Shown here: positions 51,301 to 61,559 of the stretch, piece by piece
Layout of the letters: each line of letters begins with the position of its first letter
How positions within the stretch are numbered: the stretch's first letter is position 1
NCBI RefSeq assembly: GCF_000227135.1
Contig: NC_018244.1
Coordinates: forward strand, 138,967 to 202,966
Source of the DNA: Leishmania donovani
Lineage: Eukaryota > Euglenozoa > Kinetoplastea > Trypanosomatida > Trypanosomatidae
Length of the DNA: 64,000 nucleotides
Reading direction: 5' to 3'
Notes under the pieces: model-generated
What the model was told of the DNA's origin: nothing
The model's database searches: none
Seen by the model: only the letters and a program-made list of their open reading frames with translations
Made by a program: the position numbers and the translations under genes

Positions 51301-52342
51301 TGGTGCTCCCGCGTGGCGCGTCCGCGGCGAAATCAACGTGCGGCATTCGCGTCGGCGTGCACCTCTCCGCCTCTTCGGCAGCAGACCGCGGTGGCTCCGT
51401 GTCGTCAACGCGCGCGTCGCTCTCCACGTCCGCACTGCTGTACCGACGAGAGAGCACGAAAGCACGCCGCGGCGGTGGGGTGGGGCTTGACATGCTCTTT
51501 GCATCGTCCTCTTGGCCGTCCCCTTGTGCGTCGTGGTCGAGGTTGAGCCTCCCACAGCCATCAGCACGCGCGGCATACTTGCTGCCCCGGCCCCGCGGCG
51601 TCTCCTCGTCATGCCGCTGTGCACCCTTGCTAGCTGGCATGCTCAGCCCATCTTCGAAGTCGCTGGGCAGTGTCACAGCATGTCGAGGCGCCGGCGACAC
51701 CGTCGAGCTCATCACACGCTGGTTGCGCACTTCAGGCTCGCCGTCTGCGTCAATGCCGTATGGCCTTGGATCTGAGGGTCGCGTCATCACTGTGGCCTCC
51801 GACTCCAGGACTTCCAGCTTATCGCCGTCCGCCTCAGACGCGAGACAGCGCGCTTGCCCGTCGCGTCGAGGCCGACTTTGGACGTCGCAGTCCCTCCTCA
51901 CCGACGGCGAGCACGACGAAAGAGAGAGAGAAAGAGGGCGATGTTGGTGCTGCGACGGCTGCTGCTGCTGCGAGTAGAGCCGCGAAGATGAGTGAACAGA
52001 GCGCGAGTCCGACACCGCGCGGATGTGGCTCGCCTTGAGGGACTGGAGGCAGTACGGCCCAGACGCCTCTACATTGACATCGCGCATGTGAAACGGCGTC
52101 GGGGAGGAGACGGCGGCACCGCTACTGCTGACGTCATTGATACTGTCGCCGCCGAGTGCGCCAAGCAGCGGACTGGCTGGCCCGCTCGCGGTGCCTGCCC
52201 GAATGCTTGTCGTACTGATGAAGGAAAGCGACGTGTCGAGACGGATGGCAGGTCTGGCTCGCACCTGCGACATGCTCTGCGAGCTTTCCTCGTCGCGGTG
52301 GAAGTCCGAGTCACTGCGAAAGTGTGGAAGGCGACTCATCAT
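48389..52342 (-). CDS. Large low-complexity protein, unknown function (1317 aa)
   Basis: The frame is open to 53035, but the first 231 residues upstream are Arg/His/Thr-rich and include a translated CA run, so the tandem ATG at 52342 is chosen. C/T-rich sequence (52380-52420, minus strand) sits shortly upstream. The first two thirds are Ser/Thr/Ala/Pro-rich and acidic with no domain, and contain a glutamine run (CAG/CTG triplets at about 50847-50871). The last third is better ordered: EEVKELVRRAQAEVCRTRESLLSALR (helical), WRSAAIALRPQLRAAADAILRRL, DHGVLPMETVVRVTYFVI (reminiscent of an EF-hand-like pair of helices), EELYLQFYFTVLEAFKQVFG, and DVLVYYRKFIESLREL at the extreme C-terminus. No enzyme motif or membrane segment was found. 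A cytoskeletal or scaffold role is possible but unsupported. Confidence 0.7.
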   Translation of the reverse strand: MMSRLPHFRSDSDFHRDEESSQSMSQVRARPAIRLDTSLSFISTTSIRAGTASGPASPLLGALGGDSINDVSSSGAAVSSPTPFHMRDVNVEASGPYCLQSLKASHIRAVSDSRSVHSSSRLYSQQQQPSQHQHRPLSLSLSSCSPSVRRDCDVQSRPRRDGQARCLASEADGDKLEVLESEATVMTRPSDPRPYGIDADGEPEVRNQRVMSSTVSPAPRHAVTLPSDFEDGLSMPASKGAQRHDEETPRGRGSKYAARADGCGRLNLDHDAQGDGQEDDAKSMSSPTPPPRRAFVLSRRYSSADVESDARVDDTEPPRSAAEEAERCTPTRMPHVDFAADAPRGSTILVVDNGDEDEASAFTDGRSTAAVIAHANAHPPTVAHAPLAEEPAVSLTLPDGRLVPGVVVEEAEKDAQHRAPLTAHPATAAERESASSHSRSLSSAGSSSMMSPLPRPVPHVTQTAATSKRSSPAHVRETVGAVCDDAGDVTEQQQQQQQRAGTKTVLTSKAANAPVSLTTATAATAANTQPASSTLKSKLQATAMIPAQLDAAASLPTAADDGPASVTPLHSFMALNSISGPSLSATTTAMSSLWLVSGSTPTPLRRRRDRDREVSAALHTQEGEAEETSKDSDTARAQTERALKLADEASTSAVTAPEAGVELQESTHQCTAPADTSVEAAQLIASAEGAHHHCSFSAPRHTAANSAASPAVSAPSFSPEPARPQAEAYCLSSPPLAAGSATSASVQLNFLSAEDDAVTPVDLPPLPAPEAATTQHRYSTATPPPFAAAGTLRRPSEAAPSMSRPSSAESARVSEEVKELVRRAQAEVCRTRESLLSALRDHRASFHLPETSPTAENTLSATAPTPVAQLTATVSTTACASLSVSPTLKRSLPLSTVTVAAVEPSAPPSAALKTASVSPTRTSREWRSAAIALRPQLRAAADAILRRLQGYDARDHGVLPMETVVRVTYFVITRRQMPPATWSLRTAEGALAATPMRASMVASGGGADTRSDSAHLPSHHVEGRRAVLLSGTPLSRQLSSSEAGEPRHRAATASHKLFKTPRQQRLSLDAHDTTTRVGGSGSPFSSSHLIGVAQPPDCSKSDADADGDDKAAKPECCGRPATCISPSRTLEHVMMLQQRRAEEELYLQFYFTVLEAFKQVFGERYAWRHLGATNASRHDCAINVAQPAQKRRRTSSAAPSECSDLRGHAHVTATEADAEQTQLDVANELNDVTGPLETLFPRLRQQYALLQRERRDPAAAAPKSIVASTGNSLMVPRTTSELVRTEAAAAAVGLAHRPPPLDVLVYYRKFIESLREL
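50847..50871 (-). repeat. CAG triplet run coding for glutamines
   Basis: About eight CAG codons in the coding strand of the 1317-aa protein gene, translating to a glutamine run. Such runs vary in length between strains. Confidence 0.9.
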
Positions 52343-54281
52343 GTGGCTGTGGCGGTGGTGCGGTAATACAAGAGTGAGGCAGAGGCCACACAAAGAGAGA
52401 TGGAGATGGGGGAGGGTCCGTGCGGCGCGCTCACGTCTGGAGCTCTTATCGGCAATATCGCCGCCAGTGCGTCTTCTGGCGCGCCTTGTCCTCTGCCTTG
52501 TTCGTTCCTTCTCTACGCAGTGACGGTGCTGCTCGCCGCGAAGGAGCGAACTGCGGCTAAGTATTCTTCGATGCCAGCGCACGTGGCTGCACCGGGCGCG
52601 AGCGTGTATCTGCTTACGAGTGTATGTGTGTATGTGTGTGTGTGTGTGCGTGTGCGTTCTGTTTTGACAGGAACCTTCTCTCTTGGCCAACAGACCTTGA
52701 GGTATGGGGCAGGGAGATGGGCTGATGCAGCCTCCTTGAACGCAACGAGCGGGTGAGTGGCGAAGTGAGAAGAGCTCAAGGCCAACGCGAGCACTAACGT
52801 GCAAGAAATCGCAGAAAAAGTAATGGGCGACGAGGAGGCGCCTGCAGTAGTCCGCGAGTGCGTCCCTCTCTCTGTGTGAAGGGAAGCGGCGAGGGGGTTG
52901 GCATGGAAGAGAAGCAGATGGAATGGATAACCTGGGAAGCGAGGGGGGAAGAAGCCGACCAGCCAGCAAGCAAGCGCCGCGGTATTGCGTGGAAAGGGGC
53001 CATGTGCGAAGGTTTGTGCGAGTGTCACACGGCAACTTTCCGAAAACGCGACTGGGCCTTCTGTCGCGCCCGCGTCGGTGAGCGAAGAGTCACCTCAGCG
53101 TCCCCGCGTGCACGCACGAGAACGATAAAATGACGTGCGCGGCGTTGTTTGTGCTCTTCTCGCTCACCTTCGTCTGTGCTGCGCGCAGACGCGTGTGCGG
53201 GTGGCGGGGCAGAAAAGGGGCGCGGTGGAGCCGAAGCAGCACGGCCACCCCCCCGCCCAGCCACCAACACTGAACCTTTATCGCCATCCAAGCAGCGTTG
53301 GTATGTGGTGCCCTCTGGGCATGGGAAGGGTGTGGGCGCAGTACTCTGCAGACAGGTGTGAGGGGAGTGTCATACCGTTGGCGCGAGTGCGTTGCACTGT
53401 TCCAGAAAACATTAAAGACAAACATGCGCCCGTGAGAAGGCTATGCGTTCCAGAGATGGCAAAGTCTGGCAGCCACCACAGCAGCAATGGCAACGTGCAT
53501 GAAGGACGTATGCGCGCGCGAAGCAGCGTGGCACGCGATGATGTACATGCCCGCAGAGGAGAAGAGCTAGCGAGAGCGCAATACGCTTGACGCCCGTGGC
53601 ACGAAAACAAGAGAGTAAACAGGGTGGACAACGGCGGGCGCCAAGAGCGAGAAATGGAAACAGAACGAGTCGGCACGACATCCCCAACGACATGTCTGTG
53701 TTCGCTGTACATCAAAGACGCACGATCTCCAAGCGAAGCAGACGAGGCGAGGAGGAAGCGCAAGGGGGGTGAAAGGAAAGGGGGAGGAGGGGGGAAAGGG
53801 CAGAGAGTCGTCGTGTGCGGCGGGTACCAGGAGGGTGAGGGTGGCGGATGCTGAGGCTGAGAATGCGAGCTAAGCTTCAGGAGCGTGCGCCAAACACGAT
53901 GAAAGAGCAGAGGTCGACGGTCGAAACGTGAACGCAAAAAAGGAGAGAGGCATGGGACAACGCACGCGAGTAGACGAAAAAAAAATGAGGAGATCGAGCC
54001 CGTCATGATCGACGAACGCCACGCGCGTAGCTAGTGTACATCAAGAGGGAGGCGCACGCAGAGGTGCAGACACACGTGCACCCCTCCCCCCACAGATGTG
54101 CGCTTCAGGAGAGGCACCATAACGTCATCGAGAAAGGAGGATTGCGGAGCTGAAAACGTCTGCGTCAGGGTGCGCTCACCGCGGCACCGCTCAAGCCTCG
54201 CCAGTGCCCTCCGTCTCCCCGTGATGACCCGCGGGGCCTGCATCTGTGGAGGATGTCCGGGTGCCGCTGAGGCGTCCACTG
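52343..54281. other. Spacer (1.9 kb) between two very large genes
   Basis: No gene is seen. A GT run lies at about 52621-52652, and purine-rich sequence around 53750-53830 gives pyrimidine tracts on the transcribed strand. The short open frames have no coding look. Confidence 0.55.
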
Positions 54282-57200
54282 CTAGTGATAGGATGGCAGC
54301 AACGGCGCGAGCGCCTCCTGGGGAAGAGTACTATTTAAAGCATCAGACAGGCTCGACCTAGAACTGGCCACGCTCACTGTGTACACTGTGCGCTTCACGG
54401 CCTGCTGCATCGAATCCCGCTTCGCCAGGTGCGGCACTGAGCAAGCGTTGCGGCGCTGCCTGCGTGTGTACAGAAAAGGCGACACGAAGTCGGAGGCCGC
54501 TAGCTGCCTCGCAGCGGAGACCGGCTGAATGGTGGTCGCATAGGGCACGGCAAACTGGAACTGGGACAGCTGCGCAGCACACCGCTGGGCAAGCGTGAGT
54601 GGCAGCTGCTGCACGTTTAAGCCTTCCGCTGAGCCCGCCACCCGTTCAGTGGCGGGTGCACACGGAACGCGGCCAAGCTTGCCGGCGGCGGCAGCGTCGC
54701 GCGACTGACGGAGGTGCCACCGTTTCTGTTGTTGCCACGTTCGAAGCGTGCGCTGACACAAACGACGCGCCATCGTGTCCGTTGTGCTTGATGCGGGGAG
54801 GGAGAAGGGGCCATACCTGCTCCGCCCGAACCGTTTCGACGACCACTGGCGCTGTGTCTCAGCCGGCGTTGCCAAGTACGCGAGCGCCTGTGGGATCGAG
54901 GCGCCGCTAATGGACGGTAGAAACTGAGCCGACGCATCATGCCATGTGCGTGCCGCCGGATGCCCTGAGGCGGTATAGGGAGAACTGAGGTGGGAGTTAA
55001 CACTGTGCCCTCCCACAATAATGCCGAAGGCCGTGTTTGTGTCACTCAGCGGCACGCTGGCAGGTGATGCTAAGGTGGGTGTCTCGTACAAGTGACCACG
55101 CACCCAAGTGCCGTGCACCGGTCTTGACAACACTTGGCGCAGTCTGCCTCTAGTGCCGGTGTTTCGTTTCGCGTACCACGCGCACCCGCGCGGCCACCCG
55201 GCAACCTGAACATCACTCACGGCCCCCACCGCCGCAAACGGCTGCTGAGCGCCGCCGCGGCCACTGTACAGTGGCGAGACGCCTTGACCGAGGCAGAAGC
55301 GCAGCTGCTGATAGGCGATCTTAAGTTGCTGATGCTTGCTCAGCGCCGTTGTCGCCGCAGGCGGGTAAGTGGCGTTCGTAGGCAACTGCGCGGACCCATC
55401 GCTCCCAATATTGATTGTAGCAGCGACGGAGGTGGCGGCCGCAGGCGAGATAGGACTGGGCATCCACGCGGGCACTGAATGCTGCGGCATCGTCGAGGGA
55501 GAGACGTTGGGCGGGCTCGGGGAGACAATGTTCGACCCTAACACAGACATCCAGGATGCAGGAGCAGAAGTAGTAGCGGCGACGGTGGTGAGGGTTTGGT
55601 GCGGGTATTCGGCTCCAGCCTCCACGGCAGTGGGTAGAGCCGAAATGGGCACAGGAGAGGAGCGGCTGGGGCTCGACGTCGGCGGATGCCCGCTTTTAGA
55701 AGACGGCGCGTGGGTGTTCCACAAGTGCTGCTGCAACGGCACCTGGGAGGAGGAGAGTGGTGGCAGTGATGGCAAGGCACACTTGCGAAGTCCTCTCGTG
55801 AGTGAGTGCGGTGACGCGGAGCGCAGCTTGAAGGCGACAGTGTGGTCTCCGGCGCTGTTTGCGTGATTGTAGCCCTTGCCTTTCGCGGCGCTGCTGACAT
55901 GCGCGCCAGGGTCGACCCTTTCCGGCTGAATCGCAGCGGCGCCGGTGACGCGCGAGTTGGTGATCACCAGTCCCAGTGTATGCGTCTTGTGAGGAATGGA
56001 TACCGCAGAGGCGATGCCGCGGTGCAGAGCGGCGGAGCCGGTCGCGCCTGTGCTCGAGGCTGTGGCCCCTGTCAGTGCATGAAGGCGACGGTTCAGCACG
56101 GGCAGGTACGCGGAGCACCACACCGGCTTCAGTGTCGATGTGTTGCCGTGCTGCGACGGCGTAGCGGATGCGGCCGCGAGACCGCCACCGGCCCGCTTTG
56201 AGTAGTGCCGATGCGGCGGAGGTGACACGAACGGCGATGGCTGTTCGTGGCGAAACGCGTTGGTGTTGCTGTTGTGAATGGAAGCGGCCCCGCCGGCTGT
56301 GCTGCCGCCGCGGCTCTGCTCTGCACCGTCGTCTATCGCCTCCGCATTCGCAGCGGGGTCGCGCTTCACCCTTGCAGCGGTGCCGGAGGACTGCTGCAAC
56401 TCTGTCGTCGACTGAGATCCTCTGGCTGCAGCGATGCCGGGCATCAAAGTGTTGTCAGTGGTGCCCGGTTCCTCGACCGTGTGAGCGACGGGGCGCGCAG
56501 TGCCGGAGTAACGGCCTGGGAAGGAGGTGGATGTTGGTGAGGACGCCGTTGATGGCAAGCCGTGCGTGTAGTGGTTCGGGACAGCACCGCCGCTCTCGTC
56601 AGCGAGGCCTTCTTTGCCGCCAGACGCTGCACCAGCAGTGGAGACTCTGGCGAAGCCGTCGCCGTTCGCAGCCCCACCCCTGTGCACACCCGCAAGCGTG
56701 GATTGGTGTTGCGTCGTCGGTGAAGCAGAGCCGCTGCGGTGGTGCGGCTTGCCTTCGACGGAGGTGGCGACCTGGTCGATCTCCACAACCTCGCCGGGCG
56801 CGTACGCAGCTTCCTCGGCGCCGCCGGGACCCGAGTGGGGACTGTTTGATGCTGTCTGAAAGATCGTCGTCGTCGGCTTGCCGTGTTCATGTACCTTCTT
56901 GCCCGGGGATACCGGCGAGTGCGGCGTCGTCTGCTGACCTCCGGCCGCCTTCTGTGTCGCCGCCGACCCTGCAGCGGGGCCCGTAGCACCTGCGCTGCTG
57001 TTAGGCGTTGTGGTGCTGTCGGGGTCAGCAGGCATCGACGGCCCCAGTGCTGGTGCGGTGGCCGCCGCAGCGGCAAGGGCAGCGGTCAGTTGGGCCTGCA
57101 GCGCGGCATTCGCCAACTGCATGTCCTGAAGCTCCTGCGTCGCGTGTGCGAGGCGGTCTTGGCAATCAGACAATGCCAATGCAAGCTCAGCGGCAGAGAC

Positions 57201-60188
57201 GTCAGCAGCCGCCGGCAGTGCGGCGCCATCGTTGTCCTCCGAGCGACGCGAGTGCGAGACTGCCTGAGAGGTGTTCGAAGCAATGTAAAAGCTGGGACTG
57301 TTCATGCCGAGCCTCTGCTCATCATGCGTGAGCGCATGCGATGTGCTCACAGACATCGAGCGCTTGCTCCAAGTCCTGGTGCCGTGTGCCCGTGAGTGAC
57401 CTGCGGAAGTTGTCCGGGATGATACTGGTGACGAGGAGGCGCCGCGGCTTCCAGTGGAAGGTTCCTTCTTGGGCCTCTTGCTGCTCGCCCCGGTCGTGCC
57501 GCTAGTGCTGCCGGGCTTCTTCTTATCCTTCGACTTGGTAACCGCGGTGGACGAGTTGGTGAGCCGAGTACCATCGCGCTGCGTATCAGTTGTCTCGGCC
57601 GCTCCGCTACCCGGCGCCGCACGGGTCCATTCACTTGACTTGGCACGAAGCACTGCTCGACCACCTGCAGGTGAGGTCAATGCCGAGGACGTGCTATTGC
57701 TAGTCTCGGGTGATGCGCAGGCAGCGGTGTCGGGCACTGAAAGTAAGCCCCGTGCACTGCCTCCGTCGCTGCCATCCGCAGGCATTGGCAGCGACTCACC
57801 AGTGGCAGCGTGGACAAGCACATCATGCGCACAGTGCGGGCACACTACCACACTGGGCATGAGAGGCAGCGAAGCCAATTCGCCCGCCACCTGTTCGGCC
57901 ACTGCTGCGCAGCTACTCGCATGGTTACGCTGATCCGTGTTTGATGTGGTAGCAGGGATGGCAGCAGGCGGAGTAGCGGGATAAGTTGGGGTGTATTGCA
58001 TAGACTGACCCGCACTCGCTGCAGCATCCTTCCCATCGTTGGTGCCGCCGCGAGTCTGCGCGTTGGGTGTGGACTGCCATTGGCTCTCTGGCGACCCTCT
58101 CATGTTAGCGGCACCAGTGGCACTACTCTCTTGGGCCTCAGACATGTCGAAAGGGCCTCCGATCTTCGTGTGTCGCGAAGTGGGCGCAGCTGCACGCCCT
58201 GCGGCGCCGTCTGTCGGTCCAACCAAGGAGGACTCTGCAGATGCCAGCGGCCTCTGCGCGCCGGACGTGATAGACGACCTGTTCGACGTAGTAGATGCCG
58301 TCACGTGCTCCCCCTCTGCCTTGCCGCCGCCCTGCCCATTCCCCGTGGACGCCGAGGCGGGCGGCACCCTGGCCGCGCCAGCACCCATGAGAGATCCTTT
58401 TCGCCATTCCGCCTCCCCTGACCGCTGTTTCGAAGAATATGAGCCACGGCCTCCTAATCTGGAAGCCAGAGCTGAGCCAGAACGGTCCTGCAACGACGTA
58501 TCATCAGGTAGGCTTCCGCGCTGCAGCCGCTGGCCTTTGCCGTCGGCCGCTGACGCAGCGGCGGCTACAGCAGAGATGTCCCTGCCTGCTGCGGGCACCC
58601 GCTGTTGCTGCTGTTGGAGTGCCCTCGCCTGCTGCAACTCTTCTACGAAGCTGTTCTCCTGCTGAAGCAGGCCCACCAGGCCTCTGCCGAATCGACTCGC
58701 GCCCTCCTGCAGCGACTGCGCGATGCCTTGTGCAAATTCTGGTATCCTGGCCTTGTGCCACTCCTCGCGCACCTCCGGCAGCGTCAAGCGGCGTCGCAGC
58801 ACCTCGTCCTCCATAGCGCTGAGGAACCCGACCAGCTCAGCGCTCGCTTGCAGCAGCATGCACTGCGCGTCCACGCAAAGTGAGAGCTCCTGCTGCTGCC
58901 GACTGGCAGCATCGATGTGCGTCCGCGACAGGCGGTCCATCGCGCGACGGATCTCCAAGGTGAGGGCGCCAAAGGACCGCAGTGGTGGTGGCGCCTCAGC
59001 CCCGGCAGCCACGCCCATTTCGTCATCGTCGCCTCGCTGATCTGTCGCCAGATCCTCCCCGGTCTGGAGGTTGACCAGTTTGGCATAGAGCTTCTCCTGT
59101 TCGCCGGCGAAGTATGGGGTATACACGCATGCGTGTCGCGCCAGGGTGTCCTCGCGCAGCATCGCCTCAGCCTCATAGGTCTGCAAGGCGAGCTGCACGT
59201 GCTGCCGGTACTGCGCGTGCTGAGCAAGAACAGAGTCCTTCTCCTCGCTGAGGCGCGACAAGCGGCCCTCGAGGTCCGCCATGTTCAGTTTCATACGCGC
59301 CTCCTGTGAGCGCCCCTCGACGTCGGCGGCGATGCGGCCAAGCATGTCCGCCGTGTACGCATGCGAGTTTGCGCCGTCGCCACCATCCTGCAGCGCGTCC
59401 TCCTCGCCTTCGCGAAAGCCATCCCTTTGCCCAGCCGTGGGCCCGTAGCGGAGCTGCCCACACTTGCCCAGTTCGCGCCTCAGCGTGCCAATGACAGCCT
59501 CCTTCTGCGAGAGGGTGACAAGGCTCTCTGCGACGCGGCTCTGACTGAGTTGCAGCTCTTCCTCCCTGCGCAGAAGCTTGCCGCGCAGTGTGTCGAGTGC
59601 TGTGCGGCCCTGGCCCACCTCCCGCCCAAGCTGCTCCACGGCTACCTCCAGCTTCGCCCGCTGCTGGTGCAGCTGCGTGTTGCGCTCCTCCGCCTCTTTG
59701 TTCCGATTCTGGAGCACCGCGTACTCATCCTTGAGCCGCAGCATATCTTGGTGAAGGAGAGAGTAGTGCTGGTTGCGGGTAAGAAGGTCGGCCTTGGTAC
59801 GCTCCAGCGCCTGCTTCGTGGCGGCGAAGCGGTTCTGCACGGCCTCGAAGAGTTCGAAGGAGACCTGGATCATGGGGACGGTGCTGGCCGGGGGAGTGGC
59901 GTCGCCCGAAAAAAGGCGCTGGATCGTCTCGTAGTTCGGGGTGCCGACCACATCCAGCAGTTTTTGGTACTCCTCCGCGAGTTGTGCCGCGCTGTAGGTG
60001 GTCGGAGCACCGCCTGCTGCCGGCACGGGCGCCGCTGTAGGGTAGGACGAGCCGGTGACGCCAGCGGCAGCGGCAGCGGCAGCCACCGGTGGTGGTACTG
60101 TCGTCGCAGTCTTTGTTTGCCTCCTCAACGGCGACTTTTCGCTATCGGCCACCACGGTCTCATCCGTCCTCCTGCCGCTGAAGGACAT
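54282..60188 (-). CDS. Very large coiled-coil, low-complexity protein (1968 aa)
   Basis: The start is the ATG at 60188, preceded by a C/T-rich stretch (60220-60240, minus strand); 30 in-frame codons upstream lack an ATG. Residues 1-65 are Ala/Pro/Thr-rich. About 67-240 are a long coiled coil (YQKLLDVVG, QNRFAATKQALERTKADLL, LRREEELQLSQSRVAESLV), continuing in pieces to about 480 (LEGRLSRLSEEKDSVLAQ; EIRRAMDRLSRTHI). A CPHCAHDVL motif (about residue 810) is a lone CxxC pair. A second short coiled coil lies near 1025-1060 (LSDCQDRLAHATQELQDMQ). The remaining half is Ser/Thr/Ala/Gly/Pro-rich, with a basic, aromatic C-terminal 450 residues that may hold a small ordered region. No motor, kinase or membrane motif was found. 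A cytoskeleton- or basal-body-type structural protein is inference from the coiled coil only. Confidence 0.75.
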   Translation of the reverse strand: MSFSGRRTDETVVADSEKSPLRRQTKTATTVPPPVAAAAAAAGVTGSSYPTAAPVPAAGGAPTTYSAAQLAEEYQKLLDVVGTPNYETIQRLFSGDATPPASTVPMIQVSFELFEAVQNRFAATKQALERTKADLLTRNQHYSLLHQDMLRLKDEYAVLQNRNKEAEERNTQLHQQRAKLEVAVEQLGREVGQGRTALDTLRGKLLRREEELQLSQSRVAESLVTLSQKEAVIGTLRRELGKCGQLRYGPTAGQRDGFREGEEDALQDGGDGANSHAYTADMLGRIAADVEGRSQEARMKLNMADLEGRLSRLSEEKDSVLAQHAQYRQHVQLALQTYEAEAMLREDTLARHACVYTPYFAGEQEKLYAKLVNLQTGEDLATDQRGDDDEMGVAAGAEAPPPLRSFGALTLEIRRAMDRLSRTHIDAASRQQQELSLCVDAQCMLLQASAELVGFLSAMEDEVLRRRLTLPEVREEWHKARIPEFAQGIAQSLQEGASRFGRGLVGLLQQENSFVEELQQARALQQQQQRVPAAGRDISAVAAAASAADGKGQRLQRGSLPDDTSLQDRSGSALASRLGGRGSYSSKQRSGEAEWRKGSLMGAGAARVPPASASTGNGQGGGKAEGEHVTASTTSNRSSITSGAQRPLASAESSLVGPTDGAAGRAAAPTSRHTKIGGPFDMSEAQESSATGAANMRGSPESQWQSTPNAQTRGGTNDGKDAAASAGQSMQYTPTYPATPPAAIPATTSNTDQRNHASSCAAVAEQVAGELASLPLMPSVVVCPHCAHDVLVHAATGESLPMPADGSDGGSARGLLSVPDTAACASPETSNSTSSALTSPAGGRAVLRAKSSEWTRAAPGSGAAETTDTQRDGTRLTNSSTAVTKSKDKKKPGSTSGTTGASSKRPKKEPSTGSRGASSSPVSSRTTSAGHSRAHGTRTWSKRSMSVSTSHALTHDEQRLGMNSPSFYIASNTSQAVSHSRRSEDNDGAALPAAADVSAAELALALSDCQDRLAHATQELQDMQLANAALQAQLTAALAAAAATAPALGPSMPADPDSTTTPNSSAGATGPAAGSAATQKAAGGQQTTPHSPVSPGKKVHEHGKPTTTIFQTASNSPHSGPGGAEEAAYAPGEVVEIDQVATSVEGKPHHRSGSASPTTQHQSTLAGVHRGGAANGDGFARVSTAGAASGGKEGLADESGGAVPNHYTHGLPSTASSPTSTSFPGRYSGTARPVAHTVEEPGTTDNTLMPGIAAARGSQSTTELQQSSGTAARVKRDPAANAEAIDDGAEQSRGGSTAGGAASIHNSNTNAFRHEQPSPFVSPPPHRHYSKRAGGGLAAASATPSQHGNTSTLKPVWCSAYLPVLNRRLHALTGATASSTGATGSAALHRGIASAVSIPHKTHTLGLVITNSRVTGAAAIQPERVDPGAHVSSAAKGKGYNHANSAGDHTVAFKLRSASPHSLTRGLRKCALPSLPPLSSSQVPLQQHLWNTHAPSSKSGHPPTSSPSRSSPVPISALPTAVEAGAEYPHQTLTTVAATTSAPASWMSVLGSNIVSPSPPNVSPSTMPQHSVPAWMPSPISPAAATSVAATINIGSDGSAQLPTNATYPPAATTALSKHQQLKIAYQQLRFCLGQGVSPLYSGRGGAQQPFAAVGAVSDVQVAGWPRGCAWYAKRNTGTRGRLRQVLSRPVHGTWVRGHLYETPTLASPASVPLSDTNTAFGIIVGGHSVNSHLSSPYTASGHPAARTWHDASAQFLPSISGASIPQALAYLATPAETQRQWSSKRFGRSRYGPFSLPASSTTDTMARRLCQRTLRTWQQQKRWHLRQSRDAAAAGKLGRVPCAPATERVAGSAEGLNVQQLPLTLAQRCAAQLSQFQFAVPYATTIQPVSAARQLAASDFVSPFLYTRRQRRNACSVPHLAKRDSMQQAVKRTVYTVSVASSRSSLSDALNSTLPQEALAPLLPSYH

Positions 60189-60703
60189 GGTGGATACGGT
60201 GGTGTGTGGAGAAGGACGTATGTTGGGCCGGGGGGAGGGGGTGCACACAAAAGTGTGCAAGAGACGAGAAGCGCACAACGCTCAGTCCTCCTCGGTGCAC
60301 CGAGACCGAGAAAGCCACAGGCAGACACGCACGCACACGCCGGCCCAGACACCACCGCCAGATCCAGCTCGAAAGAGAGAGGTCGAAAGAAAAGAAAAGA
60401 GCGAGATCCGGACAGGACCAGCAGCAGTGATCGATGAATGAAACCCAGCTACCCGGCACGATGCACACGGGGCGTGGTTGTGTGCCGCTGCGTATGGAGG
60501 AAGAGGGGGAGAACACAGCAGAGGGGAGACGAAAGAGAGAGACCGCAGACACACTCGAGGACGCACCCACACGCACACAGAGTGGTCACTGAGCCTTTTT
60601 TTTCTCTGGACGAGGGCGACCTCAGCCCGTGATGCAAAGCAGATGTGTGCCAGAGGCAGTCGCCAGGAAGAGGGTAAAGAGAGTGTGTGGGCACGGGTGC
60701 TTC

Positions 60704-60731
60704 GGTGTGTGTGTGTGTGTGTGTGTGTGTG
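60704..60731. repeat. GT dinucleotide run
   Basis: About 14 units of GT upstream of the 1968-residue protein gene. Confidence 0.95.
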
Positions 60732-61559
60732 CCCAAGGAGTGCGAGGCGCATGTATCCGCCACGGTCGACAAGAAGCATGAAGAAGAGAGATGAGGATAG
60801 CAGGATAGCGCGAGGAAAGGGAGAGGACAGACCTGCTCGGGAGGCGCGTGGATTCGGTTCAGCACGTCCATGTGTGCGTGTGGGGGCTGTCTGTGCCTTC
60901 GTCCTCTTACTTTATTCTACAGACCCTTCTCTCCCATCAACCGCGTCGAAGCGAAGACGTCCGTGCGCGGGGAAGGGGGGAAGGGGGGAAGAGGGGTACG
61001 CACACATGCCACACAAGGGCCCATCCCCACGTCCATCCTGCAGGGAATGTACGCGGCTGGGACAACGTGCCTGAAAAGGGGCAGTCGCGCTGCAGTCTAC
61101 TCGAGCACCCATGCCAATGCCCGGGCGGTGTTGGCAGCTCGTTGCCTTGAAAGCGGGTGTGTGCCTGTATAGATATAGAGAGGTGCGTGTGCATCTCTGT
61201 GTGTGTGCGTGTGTGCGTGCCCGAGAGCGCACATCGGGAGAGCCGTCTCTGCCCTTGCAACCTTCTCGCAGCACGCGCGCCGCACCGGGCATAGCCAAGA
61301 AGACGGCAGCACTGAGCGTGGGCGCGGCAAAGGAGAAAAGCGAGGAGCAGCAGGCCGCGGATAGTGAAAGGGCGCGGCCCCGTGGTCCTCCTCTCTCGCC
61401 ACGAGAAAAGGGAGAAAGACACAAAAAGGCAGCGCGAGACGGCCACAACGACAAGGGCGAGGCACCCGATGAATGCACACACGCCGCTGTGTTGCGGCTG
61501 CAACCCCTCTCTCCCTTGGACTTCGATAGACAGCAGCGCCTCCTCCACAGCCCTGCCCT

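Noticed and set aside
52343..53035. N-terminal extension of the 1317-residue protein up to 53035
   Set aside because: It translates a CA run and Arg/His-rich sequence, and the pyrimidine tract lies just before the ATG at 52342.
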